From: Alphaproteobacteria bacterium
Lineage (GTDB): Bacteria; Pseudomonadota; Alphaproteobacteria; Micropepsales; Micropepsaceae
NCBI GenBank assembly: GCA_947455695.1
Contig: CANGRN010000132.1
Location: 1-5,473 of the forward strand
DNA: 5,473 nucleotides
Direction of reading: 5' to 3'
Shown: positions 1-5,473 of the stretch, piece by piece
How the letters are laid out: every line of letters begins with the position of its first letter
Numbering within the stretch: position 1 is the first letter of the stretch
Position numbers and translations under genes: made by a program
Notes under the pieces: generated by a model
Database searches by the model: none
The model's input: only the letters and a program-made list of their open reading frames with translations
What the model was told of the DNA's origin: nothing

Positions 1-60
1 GCCGAACGCCAGCAGGTTGTAGGCCAGCACCGCCAGCAGGATCATGGGAAAGGCGCGCAT
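1..60 (-). CDS. Membrane protein of unknown function, N-terminal fragment (runs off left edge)
   Basis: Only the first 20 codons are in the window, so the gene is partial at its 3' end. The visible residues (MRAFPMILLAVLAYNLLAFG) form one hydrophobic stretch after a single Arg, which fits a first transmembrane helix or an uncleaved signal anchor; there is no signal-peptidase-like AxA site in what can be seen. The ATG at 60-58 is supported by a strong Shine-Dalgarno GAAGGGG (66-72 on the plus strand as CCCCTTC) five nucleotides upstream. It lies 33 bp after the LAB_N gene on the same strand, so it is probably the third gene of that operon. Function cannot be assigned from 20 residues; I infer only an inner-membrane location. 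Confidence 0.6.
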   Translation of the reverse strand, partial: MRAFPMILLAVLAYNLLAFG

Positions 61-93
61 CGAATCCCCTTCAGTGCGGGCAGATTAGCACGC

Positions 94-408
94 TCAGGCC
101 GCGTTGCGCCTGCGGTCACGGTGGATCATCCAGAGATTGCGGATATAGATCGGCAGCGGCATGGCCTGCTGAAGAACCAGCGGCCAGGCTTCCTGGTGAA
201 TGGCATAGATGAACGAGATCATGCCGCCGCCAAGGCTGGCATACCAGAAGCTGACCGGAATGACGCTGTGGCCTTCCTTCTCGCTTTTCAGCCACTGGAT
301 CAGGAAGCGGATGCCGAAGATCGCGCCGCCCAGAAAGCCGAAACTGTTCCACAGCACGTCGGACGGATGCGCCATCATGCTGGCATAGAGATGCGCCAGG
401 AAGTTCAT
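94..408 (-). CDS. LAB_N (lipid-A-disaccharide synthase N-terminal domain) small membrane protein
   Basis: This 104-residue protein matches my knowledge of the LAB_N family, named after an N-terminal domain found on some lipid-A-disaccharide synthases but often encoded alone beside a glycosyltransferase. It has no glycosyltransferase domain, so it should not be read as LpxB. Three helices are visible: about residues 20-39, 51-70 and 74-95. Family-like features are the FGIRFLIQWLKSEKEGHSVI segment (31-50), Pro51, FWYASLGGG (54-62) and PLPIYIRNLW (84-93). The size, three-helix layout and charged loop followed by Pro recall SemiSWEET/PQ-loop half-transporters, so a role in moving or binding a lipid-linked sugar is possible but is inference. 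The ATG directly abuts the stop codon of the upstream glycosyltransferase (TAGATG), and GGGAG inside that gene's end (415-419) is the ribosome binding site, indicating translational coupling. Confidence 0.88.
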   Translation of the reverse strand: MNFLAHLYASMMAHPSDVLWNSFGFLGGAIFGIRFLIQWLKSEKEGHSVIPVSFWYASLGGGMISFIYAIHQEAWPLVLQQAMPLPIYIRNLWMIHRDRRRNAA

Positions 409-1125
409 CTAAAGCTCCCGTATGTCGGCGCGGCCGCGATAACGCCGCTGCAACCAGCGCACGCCCAGAAGGTCATGGAAGCTGACCAGCATGCGGCCAA
501 AGTTGGTGTACTTGGATGCCCCCGTCAGGCGCGGGCGATGATTCACCGGCGCGTAATCGACTTTCCAGCCCTCGCGCTGCACCAGCGCGATCAGGAAGCG
601 GTGCATGTGATCGAAATAGGGCAGCGCCAAAAACGCGTCGCGGCGGAACGCCTTCAGCCCGCAGCCGGTGTCGCTGGCGCCGTCGCCCAGCATGAAATTG
701 CGGAAGCGGTTGCCCAGGCGCGAGGCGATGCGGCGGCTGGCGGTGTCCTTGCGCTTGACGCGCACCCCCGAAACCATGCCCAGCGCGGGATCGGCCCGCA
801 GCAACGCCAGCAGCTTGGGAATGTCGGCGGGATCGTTCTGGCCATCACCGTCCAGGGTGACGATGGTCTGGCCCCGCGCGGCATCCACGCCGCTGCGGAT
901 GCCCCGGGACTGGCCCAGGTTGCGGTCATGGCGCAGCACCCGAAGCTGCGGCAGCTCGGCCTTCAGCGCCGCCAGCGCCTGCGCGGTGCCGTCGCTCGAG
1001 CCGTCATCGACAAAGATGATCTCATGGGCCTCGCCGGCGAGCCCGGCGGCGATCTCGCGGGCCAGGGGGCCGACATTGCCCGCCTCGTCCTTCACCGGGA
1101 TCACAGCGGAAACCGCGACCGACAT
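409..1125 (-). CDS. Glycosyltransferase family 2, DPM1-like (polyprenyl-phosphate sugar synthase type)
   Basis: The 238-residue protein is a GT-A fold family 2 glycosyltransferase, which moves a sugar from a nucleotide sugar to an acceptor, in this subgroup usually a polyprenyl phosphate. Visible motifs are the start strand SAVIPVKDEAGNV (6-18), VDDGSSDGT (39-47) for nucleotide binding, RNLGQSRGIRSG (68-79), LDGDGQNDP (91-99) carrying the metal-binding DxD, a DTGCGLKAFRRD acceptor-side motif near residue 155-165, and GASKY (202-206) near the C-terminus. There is no C-terminal pair of membrane helices like those of ArnC or GtrB, so it should be cytosolic or peripheral. I chose ATG 1125 because a good Shine-Dalgarno (GAAGGGG, 1132-1138) lies six nucleotides upstream and the family's first strand follows at once; the open frame continues far upstream only as an antisense shadow. 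It leads an operon with the LAB_N gene. Sugar specificity is unknown. Confidence 0.92.
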   Translation of the reverse strand: MSVAVSAVIPVKDEAGNVGPLAREIAAGLAGEAHEIIFVDDGSSDGTAQALAALKAELPQLRVLRHDRNLGQSRGIRSGVDAARGQTIVTLDGDGQNDPADIPKLLALLRADPALGMVSGVRVKRKDTASRRIASRLGNRFRNFMLGDGASDTGCGLKAFRRDAFLALPYFDHMHRFLIALVQREGWKVDYAPVNHRPRLTGASKYTNFGRMLVSFHDLLGVRWLQRRYRGRADIREL

Positions 1126-1164
1126 GCCTAGCCCCTTCGATGGCCTTGGAAAGGGGGCCTTATA
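1126..1164 (-). promoter_or_regulatory. Leader and possible promoter of the leftward glycosyltransferase operon
   Basis: On the minus strand a TATAAG hexamer (1164-1159) resembles a -10 box, giving a leader of roughly 25-30 nt that contains the GAAGGGG ribosome binding site. No convincing -35 box is found 16-18 nt upstream, so the promoter call rests on the -10 alone and on the need for a promoter in this divergent gap. Confidence 0.3.
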
Positions 1165-1177
1165 CCTGCCCCGGTCT

Positions 1178-1206
1178 TTGCAACATAGGGGCGGGACCGA
1201 CATAGT
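1178..1206 (+). promoter_or_regulatory. Candidate sigma70-type promoter for the ArnT-like gene, placing the start close to the ATG
   Basis: TTGCAA (1178-1183) and CATAGT (1201-1206) each match four of six consensus positions and are separated by exactly 17 nt. Only nine nucleotides separate the -10 box from the ATG at 1216, so transcription would begin at or just before the start codon. This agrees with the absence of a Shine-Dalgarno there, and would make the mRNA leaderless or nearly so. The boxes are weak enough to arise by chance. Confidence 0.35.
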
Positions 1207-1215
1207 TCCCCCGGC

Positions 1216-2991
1216 ATGACCGACTCGGAAGCCACGGAAAATTCGGGGGAAATCCCGGCGGAAACCCCGGTTCTGGGTGATCCGCCCGCGCCGCCCCGCT
1301 GGCTGGCCATCCTGGCCCGCCGCCCAAGGACCCTGCTGGCCATCCTGGGCCTGCTGCTGTGGCTGCCGGGCATCCTGAGCCTGCCCGCCCTGGACCGGGA
1401 CGAAAGCCGCTTTGCCCAGTCCAGCCGCCAGATGGTGGAAAGCGGCAACTGGGTGGATATCCGCTTCGGCCATGTCCCCCGCTACAAGAAGCCGGTGGGG
1501 ATCTACTGGCTGCAGACCACCGCCACCAAGCTGGCGGCCCCCTTCGCGGGCGGCGACCATCACATCTGGACCTATCGCTTGCCCTCGCTTTTGGGCGCCA
1601 TCGCGGCGGCGTGGCTGACCGTATGGGTCGCCGCCGCCGTAACCGGCGCCGAAGGCGCGCTGCTGGCCGGGCTGCTGATGCTGGGATCGGTGCTGCTGAC
1701 GGCGGAAGCAACGATAGCCACCACCGATGCGGTGCTGCTGGCCTGCGTGCTGGCGGTGCAGGGCGTGCTGCTGCGGCTGTATCGCGCCGCGCGCGATCCC
1801 GATGTCGCCGCGCCGTCGAACAGGATGATCCTGTGGGGATGGGCGGCGGCCGCTGCCGGCATCCTGGTCAAGTTTCCCGTGGTGCCCGGCGTGGCGCTGG
1901 TCACCATCATCGGGCTGTTCGGGTGGGACCTGTGGCTGCGGCGCAAGTCGCGCGAACCGGGCGCGCTTTCCTGGGTAAAGGCCACGCGGCCGGTGCGCGG
2001 CGTGATCCTGCTGCTGCTGCTGATCCTGCCCTGGCTGGTCGCCATCACCATCCAGAGCCAGGGCGAGTTCCTGGAACAGTCGCTGGGCAATGATTTTGCC
2101 AGCAAGCTGGCGGGCGGACAGGAAAGCCACGGCATGCTGCCGGGCTATTACCTGCTGCTGTCGGCGGCGAGTTTCTTTCCCGCCATCCTGTTCGTGGCGC
2201 CCGGCATCGCGCTGGGCATCGCGCGGCGCGACGATCCGGGCATCCGTTTTCTCCTCGCCTGGGCCGGCGCCTGGTGGCTGGTGGTGGAAGCGGTGCCGAC
2301 CAAGCTGCCGCATTATGTCCTGTCCTCCTATCCGGCGCTGGCGATCCTGGGTGCGATGTTCGTGCTCGACCCGCGCCCGGTGCGCTTGCTGGCGGCGGCG
2401 CGCTGGATCGGGATTATTCAGTTCGTGATCGGCGCAGCGCTGCTCGCCGTCGCGCTGCTCCTGGCGCCGCAGTATTTCGGCGGTGCGCTTCAGTGGCCGG
2501 TCCTTGCGGCGGCCGGTGTGGGTGCATCGCTGACGCTGGCGGCGCTGGTGCTGGCGTTGCTGCGCAAGCCGGCGCTGGCGGTGATGCTGTCCCTGGCGGC
2601 CATGCTGGTCTTCGTCCCGGCGCTGACCGCCTATGTCGGCCCGCGCCTGGACCAGCTCTGGATCACGCAGCGCCTCAAGCCGCTGGCCGATGCCGCCTAC
2701 AAGCCCGGCGATCCGCCGCCCGCACTGGCCGGTTATCAGGAGCCCAGCCTGGTCTTCGCACTGGGCAAGGATGTGGTGCTGACCAACGGGGCGGGTGCCG
2801 CCGATGCCGGGGCGAAGTCCGGCGGGCTGGCGCTGGTGGAGGACGAGGCGGTGGGCGATGTCCTGGCCCGGCTGGCCGAACTGCAGGCCGACGCCTCACG
2901 GATTGGCGACGTCTCCGGCTTCAACTATTCGCGGGGGCGCAAGGTGCATGTGACCTTGTACCGGGTCGCCCAGCAACACGATCTGCACTAG
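1216..2991 (+). CDS. ArnT/PMT-like polytopic glycosyltransferase (lipid-linked sugar transferase)
   Basis: This 591-residue inner-membrane enzyme belongs to the ArnT/protein mannosyltransferase superfamily, which uses a polyprenyl-phosphate sugar to modify an acceptor on the periplasmic side; ArnT proper adds aminoarabinose to lipid A. After a proline-rich cytosolic tail (1-35) and the first helix (about 38-57) comes the family's catalytic loop: ALDRDESRFAQSSRQM (58-73), with the Asp/Glu pair at 60-63, then RYKKPVGIYWLQ (89-100). TKLPHYVLSSYPALA (362-376) is another family hallmark. Many further hydrophobic helices follow until about residue 475, then a soluble, probably periplasmic tail of about 115 residues. 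It is slightly longer than E. coli ArnT (550). No other arn genes are in the window, so the sugar may not be aminoarabinose. The ATG has no clear Shine-Dalgarno. It is divergent from the family 2 transferase and likely acts with it. Confidence 0.9.
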   Translation: MTDSEATENSGEIPAETPVLGDPPAPPRWLAILARRPRTLLAILGLLLWLPGILSLPALDRDESRFAQSSRQMVESGNWVDIRFGHVPRYKKPVGIYWLQTTATKLAAPFAGGDHHIWTYRLPSLLGAIAAAWLTVWVAAAVTGAEGALLAGLLMLGSVLLTAEATIATTDAVLLACVLAVQGVLLRLYRAARDPDVAAPSNRMILWGWAAAAAGILVKFPVVPGVALVTIIGLFGWDLWLRRKSREPGALSWVKATRPVRGVILLLLLILPWLVAITIQSQGEFLEQSLGNDFASKLAGGQESHGMLPGYYLLLSAASFFPAILFVAPGIALGIARRDDPGIRFLLAWAGAWWLVVEAVPTKLPHYVLSSYPALAILGAMFVLDPRPVRLLAAARWIGIIQFVIGAALLAVALLLAPQYFGGALQWPVLAAAGVGASLTLAALVLALLRKPALAVMLSLAAMLVFVPALTAYVGPRLDQLWITQRLKPLADAAYKPGDPPPALAGYQEPSLVFALGKDVVLTNGAGAADAGAKSGGLALVEDEAVGDVLARLAELQADASRIGDVSGFNYSRGRKVHVTLYRVAQQHDLH

Positions 2992-3000
2992 TTTTCCGTC

Positions 3001-3960
3001 ATGGTCCCGACCTTCGAAGACGTCAAAGCCGCCGCCGCCCGCATCGCGCCCCATGCGGTGCGCACCCCGTTGGTGGAATCCCCTGCGCTGAATGCGCGGA
3101 CGGGCGGGCGCATCTTCCTCAAGCTGGAAAACCTGCAGCGGACGGGATCGTTCAAGTTTCGCGGCGCCTGCAACCGGCTGGCCATGATCGCCCAAGGCGC
3201 GCGCGCCAACGGCGTGGTGGCCTTTTCCTCCGGCAACCATGCCCAAGGCGTGGCGGCGGCGGCGCAATTGTTCGGCATGCCGGCGGTGATCGTGATGCCG
3301 GCCGATGCGCCGCGCCCCAAGATCGAGGGCACGCGTGCCTATGGCGCGACCATCGTGACCTATGACCGGCTGCGCGATGACCGCGAGGCCATTGCCGCAA
3401 GGATATGCGCCGAGCGTCAGGCGGTACTGGTCAAGCCGTTCGACGATGCCGGCATCATCGCGGGGCAGGGCACGGCGGGACTTGAGATCGCCGAGGATGC
3501 CGCCCGTTTCGGCGTGACCCTGGACGAAGTCCTGACCCCCTGCAGCGGTGGCGGCCTGGTCAGCGGCGTGGCGCTGGGCCTGAAAGGCTCCGGCGTGAAG
3601 GCGCGGGTCCACAGCGTGGAGCCGGAAAATTTTGACGGCATGAAGCGGTCGCTGGAAGCGGGCGTGCGCGTTAAGGCGCCGGGCGGCGCCCTGTCCATCG
3701 CCGATGCGCTGATGGCGCCAACGCCCGGCGAAATCGTGTTCGAGCTGGCCAGGGGCCTGCTGGCGCCCGGCATTGCGGTCAGCGATGCCGAGCTGGAAGA
3801 CGCCATGGCGTTTGCCGCGCGGGAGCTGAAGCTGCTGGTGGAGCCGGGCGGGGCGGCGGCGCTGGCCGCCGTTCTGGCGGGAAAAATCGGCGTCCGCGGC
3901 CGCAACCTGGCGCTAGTCCTGTCGGGCGGCAACGCCGACTTCGCCGTCAACCTTCGTTAA
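3001..3960 (+). CDS. PLP-dependent threonine/serine dehydratase (TdcB-like, no ACT domain)
   Basis: This 319-residue cytosolic fold-type II PLP enzyme most likely deaminates L-threonine to 2-oxobutanoate or L-serine to pyruvate. Visible are SFKFRGA (50-56) with Lys52 forming the Schiff base, SSGNHAQG (76-83) for substrate and cofactor contact, SGGGL (182-186) binding the PLP phosphate, VEPGGA (280-285), and LSGGN (307-311), whose Ser contacts the pyridine nitrogen. It is close to catabolic TdcB in length and lacks the C-terminal ACT-like regulatory domains of biosynthetic IlvA, so isoleucine feedback inhibition is not expected. The segment VEPENFDGM (about 206-214) has Gly where metal-dependent serine racemases carry a metal-binding Asp, which argues against, but does not exclude, a racemase. 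The start is 9 bp after the ArnT-like gene with no Shine-Dalgarno, suggesting cotranscription and translational reinitiation. Substrate preference among Thr, Ser and hydroxyaspartate is not certain. Confidence 0.88.
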   Translation: MVPTFEDVKAAAARIAPHAVRTPLVESPALNARTGGRIFLKLENLQRTGSFKFRGACNRLAMIAQGARANGVVAFSSGNHAQGVAAAAQLFGMPAVIVMPADAPRPKIEGTRAYGATIVTYDRLRDDREAIAARICAERQAVLVKPFDDAGIIAGQGTAGLEIAEDAARFGVTLDEVLTPCSGGGLVSGVALGLKGSGVKARVHSVEPENFDGMKRSLEAGVRVKAPGGALSIADALMAPTPGEIVFELARGLLAPGIAVSDAELEDAMAFAARELKLLVEPGGAAALAAVLAGKIGVRGRNLALVLSGGNADFAVNLR

Positions 3961-3996
3961 GGCGTTTACCACGCCGCCATCGTTTGATTGGCGAAG

Positions 3997-4006
3997 CATG
4001 CGCATG
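3997..4006. repeat. 10-bp perfect palindrome upstream of the small membrane-anchored protein gene
   Basis: CATGCGCATG reads the same on both strands and sits 43 bp before the ATG at 4050, in the only noncoding gap of that side. It could be a dimeric regulator's operator, but a single short palindrome in GC-rich DNA may be chance; no second copy was noticed in the other gaps. Confidence 0.25.
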
Positions 4007-4049
4007 GGCGCACATCTGCGGGTGAAATCTCACGCGTAAAGTTAATGCC

Positions 4050-4535
4050 ATGAGCAACCTCATCCGCTGGCGCGACGACCATCACATGCTGCCGCTGGTG
4101 CTGGCCGCCTCCTTTGTGCTGGTTGTGGCGATCGGCGCCGCGGTGCTCTGGTCGCGCGACGCGGCCGTTCCCGCCAATGAACGCATCGCCTCGCTGTCCG
4201 CGGTGCAGGCGCCGTTCGAGCAGGTGAAGATCGGCCAGACCTCGCAGCCCGAGCTGGTGAAGCTCGGCCTGGATGCTAATCACTACAAGACGCAGACCTT
4301 GTCGGGCCTGGGCGTGCAGGAATATTTCATGCCCAAGACCACCACCGAGTTCGACCAGATGGACCCGGTGCTGCGCTCCTGCTTCGAGAATGTCGACCGC
4401 TGCCGCGCGGTGGTCTTCCCGCTGGCGCCGGGCAACGGCTTCATGAGCGCCAATGCCGCGCCGCGCGAAAAGGGCCGCATGGTCTTCCTGCTGCGCAATG
4501 GCAAGGTGGCTTACAAGAGCATCGACGGCGTCTAG
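4050..4535 (+). CDS. Membrane-anchored periplasmic protein of unknown function
   Basis: I do not recognise a named family. The 161-residue protein has a short basic N-terminus, one hydrophobic helix (about 14-34) without a signal-peptidase or lipobox site, then a soluble domain that should face the periplasm. The domain starts with FEQVKIGQTSQPELVKLGLD (56-75) and ends with a strand pair, RMVFLLRNGKVAYKSIDGV; this helix-plus-strands layout loosely resembles the SmpA/BamE fold, but the lipoprotein Cys of BamE is absent and the likeness is only suggestive. Cys111 and Cys118, seven residues apart in RSCFENVDRCR, could form a disulfide in the periplasm. LSGLGVQEYFMP (84-95) is probably a conserved core. 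The ATG lacks a good Shine-Dalgarno; no in-frame upstream start was found and Met13 would cut into the helix. It is separated from the dehydratase by 89 bp and may have its own promoter. Confidence 0.8.
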   Translation: MSNLIRWRDDHHMLPLVLAASFVLVVAIGAAVLWSRDAAVPANERIASLSAVQAPFEQVKIGQTSQPELVKLGLDANHYKTQTLSGLGVQEYFMPKTTTEFDQMDPVLRSCFENVDRCRAVVFPLAPGNGFMSANAAPREKGRMVFLLRNGKVAYKSIDGV

Positions 4536-4563
4536 GTCCCTGCCTTTTCCGGTTTGCGCCAAC

Positions 4564-4589
4564 AGCGGCCCTTCATTTTCAGGGCCGCT
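4564..4589. terminator. Hairpin between convergent genes, probable bidirectional terminator
   Basis: AGCGGCCCT (4564-4572) and AGGGCCGCT (4581-4589) form a perfect 9-bp GC-rich stem with the 8-nt loop TCATTTTC. It lies 28 bp past the stop at 4535 and touches the stop of the opposing DUF2189 gene at 4590, the typical place for a shared terminator. No U-tract follows on either strand, so it is not a textbook intrinsic terminator and may instead halt polymerase weakly or protect 3' ends. Confidence 0.6.
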
Positions 4590-5375
4590 TCACGTGCGGC
4601 GCGCGCCAGTGGCATCCTGCGGTACCAGGTCACGATAGGCGCGCCAGCTGGCAAGGCCGAGCCAGGGAAATATCACCGTAAGCAGCAGAAATCCCGACGC
4701 CGCCGCGATGAACACGAAAATGCCGATGATGGCGGCCCAGAGCGTCATCGGAAGCGGATTGCTGGTCACCGCCTTGAAACTGGCCGCGGTCGCGGCAGCG
4801 ACATTCGCCTTTGGATCCAGCAGCATCGGTGCGGATACGACGACAAACGCAAAGGTGAAATACGCCATGATGCCGCCGATCAGCGATCCCACCGCGAGCA
4901 TGTTAAGGCCTTCCGGCGTGCCCACCGCGAAAGCGAAAAATTCCGGTACTGTCTTGTAAAGACGGTAGGTGGATGCGCCATAGACGATCTGGGCAAAGCC
5001 GGTCCAGATGGAATAGATCATCAAGAGGGCAAGCCCCAGATAGGCGACATCCTGCCGGAAGGCCGAGCGAACCCATGATATCTGCGCAAGTGTCGGCGTC
5101 TTTCCGCACGCCAGGCTGCGTCCGCCCTCATAGGGCCCCATCGCGAGGATCGGCGCGACAAAGACATATCCGATCGTGAGGACGAGCACCCAGAATGCGG
5201 CATTCGTCACATAGATGGCCCATGAGAGCAGGAAACTGATGACGGCAACGGCAAAGCCGTGGGCGAGAAACGGCAGCGGCGCGCGCCACAGATCGTTCCA
5301 TGCCCCGCCGAGCCATCGCAGCGGAGCTCCCATGCCGATGTGCCTGGCCGGTTGCGCGCGCATTGCGTGTTCCAT
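4590..5375 (-). CDS. DUF2189 family multi-pass membrane protein
   Basis: The 261-residue product fits DUF2189, a family of predicted bacterial inner-membrane proteins of unknown function. Family-like segments are WLGGAWNDLWRAPLPFLAHG (21-40), ending in the first helix, and GPYEGGRSLACGKTPTLAQ (80-98), which follows helix two. Five or six hydrophobic helices can be seen: about 36-54, 60-79, 112-135, 160-185, and a C-terminal pair before a short basic tail. I prefer the ATG at 5375 over one at 5444: GAGG (5382-5385) sits six nucleotides upstream of the former, whereas the latter has no ribosome binding site and adds 23 polar residues (MHLIAPGQASSWKEKHN...) unlike the family. It converges on the small periplasmic protein gene and appears to be a single-gene unit within this window. 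No catalytic motif is apparent, and its role cannot be inferred from its neighbours. Confidence 0.85.
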   Translation of the reverse strand: MEHAMRAQPARHIGMGAPLRWLGGAWNDLWRAPLPFLAHGFAVAVISFLLSWAIYVTNAAFWVLVLTIGYVFVAPILAMGPYEGGRSLACGKTPTLAQISWVRSAFRQDVAYLGLALLMIYSIWTGFAQIVYGASTYRLYKTVPEFFAFAVGTPEGLNMLAVGSLIGGIMAYFTFAFVVVSAPMLLDPKANVAAATAASFKAVTSNPLPMTLWAAIIGIFVFIAAASGFLLLTVIFPWLGLASWRAYRDLVPQDATGARRT

Positions 5376-5473
5376 GTGCCGCCTCGAGATGCTGTTATGT
5401 TTTTCTTTCCAACTCGACGCTTGCCCGGGCGCGATCAGGTGCATGTGATACCGGGCAGGCAGACCGGATGTTA
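5376..5473 (-). promoter_or_regulatory. Leader and possible promoter region of the DUF2189 gene
   Basis: The 98 bp upstream of the chosen start contain an A-rich patch on the minus strand (5410-5394, GGAAAGAAAAACATAAC) that stands out from the GC-rich surroundings and ends in a -10-like CATAAC. No -35 box at the right distance is convincing. The GAGG ribosome binding site lies at 5385-5382. Nothing else is recognisable up to the window edge. Confidence 0.3.

Noticed and set aside
94..408. Reading the LAB_N gene as a truncated lpxB pseudogene
   Set aside because: Stand-alone LAB_N proteins of about this length are an established family, the gene has its own ribosome binding site and intact frame, and no remnant of the LpxB catalytic domain follows.
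121..1131. 336-codon open frame on the plus strand across the LAB_N and family 2 transferase genes
   Set aside because: It overlaps two well-supported genes on the other strand, and its product is Ala/Gln/Arg-rich without recognisable motifs.
2005..2030. Run of CTG triplets resembling a microsatellite
   Set aside because: It encodes consecutive leucines in a transmembrane helix of the ArnT-like protein and reflects codon preference, not an independent repeat.
1126..2313. Long open frame on the minus strand, antisense to the ArnT-like gene and continuous with the family 2 transferase
   Set aside because: Its translation is Gln/Arg/Gly/His-rich low-complexity sequence with no domain, it lies opposite a clear coding frame, and the transferase has a good start with a ribosome binding site at 1125. 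This is the usual effect of GC-rich DNA.
2274..3365. 363-codon plus-strand frame spanning the end of the ArnT-like gene and the start of the dehydratase
   Set aside because: It runs out of frame through two recognisable proteins and encodes Ala/Gly/Arg-rich low-complexity sequence.
3961..3975. GGCGT-TTACC-ACGCC hairpin just after the dehydratase stop
   Set aside because: A stem of only five base pairs with no T-tract is too weak to call a terminator, though it is placed where one might be expected.

Overview
The window is GC-rich bacterial chromosome with tightly packed genes. Gene content (a DPM1-like family 2 glycosyltransferase next to a LAB_N membrane protein, an ArnT/PMT-type transferase, a DUF2189 protein) and GC-biased third codon positions suggest a Gram-negative alphaproteobacterium. 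That placement is an inference from gene content; there is no rRNA or other marker to confirm it.

Layout. A leftward operon (1125 to 1) encodes a soluble DPM1-like family 2 glycosyltransferase, a 104-residue three-helix LAB_N-domain protein whose ATG abuts the transferase stop codon, and the first 20 codons of another membrane protein that runs off the left edge. Facing it across a 90-bp divergent intergenic region is a rightward ArnT/PMT-like glycosyltransferase (1216-2991), followed 9 bp later by a PLP-dependent threonine/serine dehydratase of the TdcB type (3001-3960). After a 89-bp gap comes a small membrane-anchored periplasmic protein of unknown function (4050-4535). It converges on a leftward DUF2189 multi-pass membrane protein (4590-5375), and a perfect 9-bp hairpin lies between the two stop codons. 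The right 98 bp hold the leader of the DUF2189 gene. No stretch over 300 bp lacks a gene. I see no tRNA, rRNA, CRISPR array, insertion sequence or phage gene.

How the genes may work together. The clearest theme is lipid-linked sugar chemistry at the inner membrane: a cytosolic enzyme that could charge a polyprenyl phosphate with a sugar, a small membrane protein with SemiSWEET/PQ-loop-like architecture, and a polytopic transferase that takes a polyprenyl-phosphate sugar and decorates an outer acceptor such as lipid A. The sugar and acceptor cannot be read from the sequence. The dehydratase, the small periplasmic protein and the DUF2189 protein have no visible link to this theme. A secondary pattern is that the four leftward genes have clear Shine-Dalgarno sequences 5-6 nt before their starts, while the three rightward genes do not. 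The first of these has a promoter-like element placed so that its mRNA would be nearly leaderless. I found no clearly new system; the most interesting item is the three-part glycosylation module.
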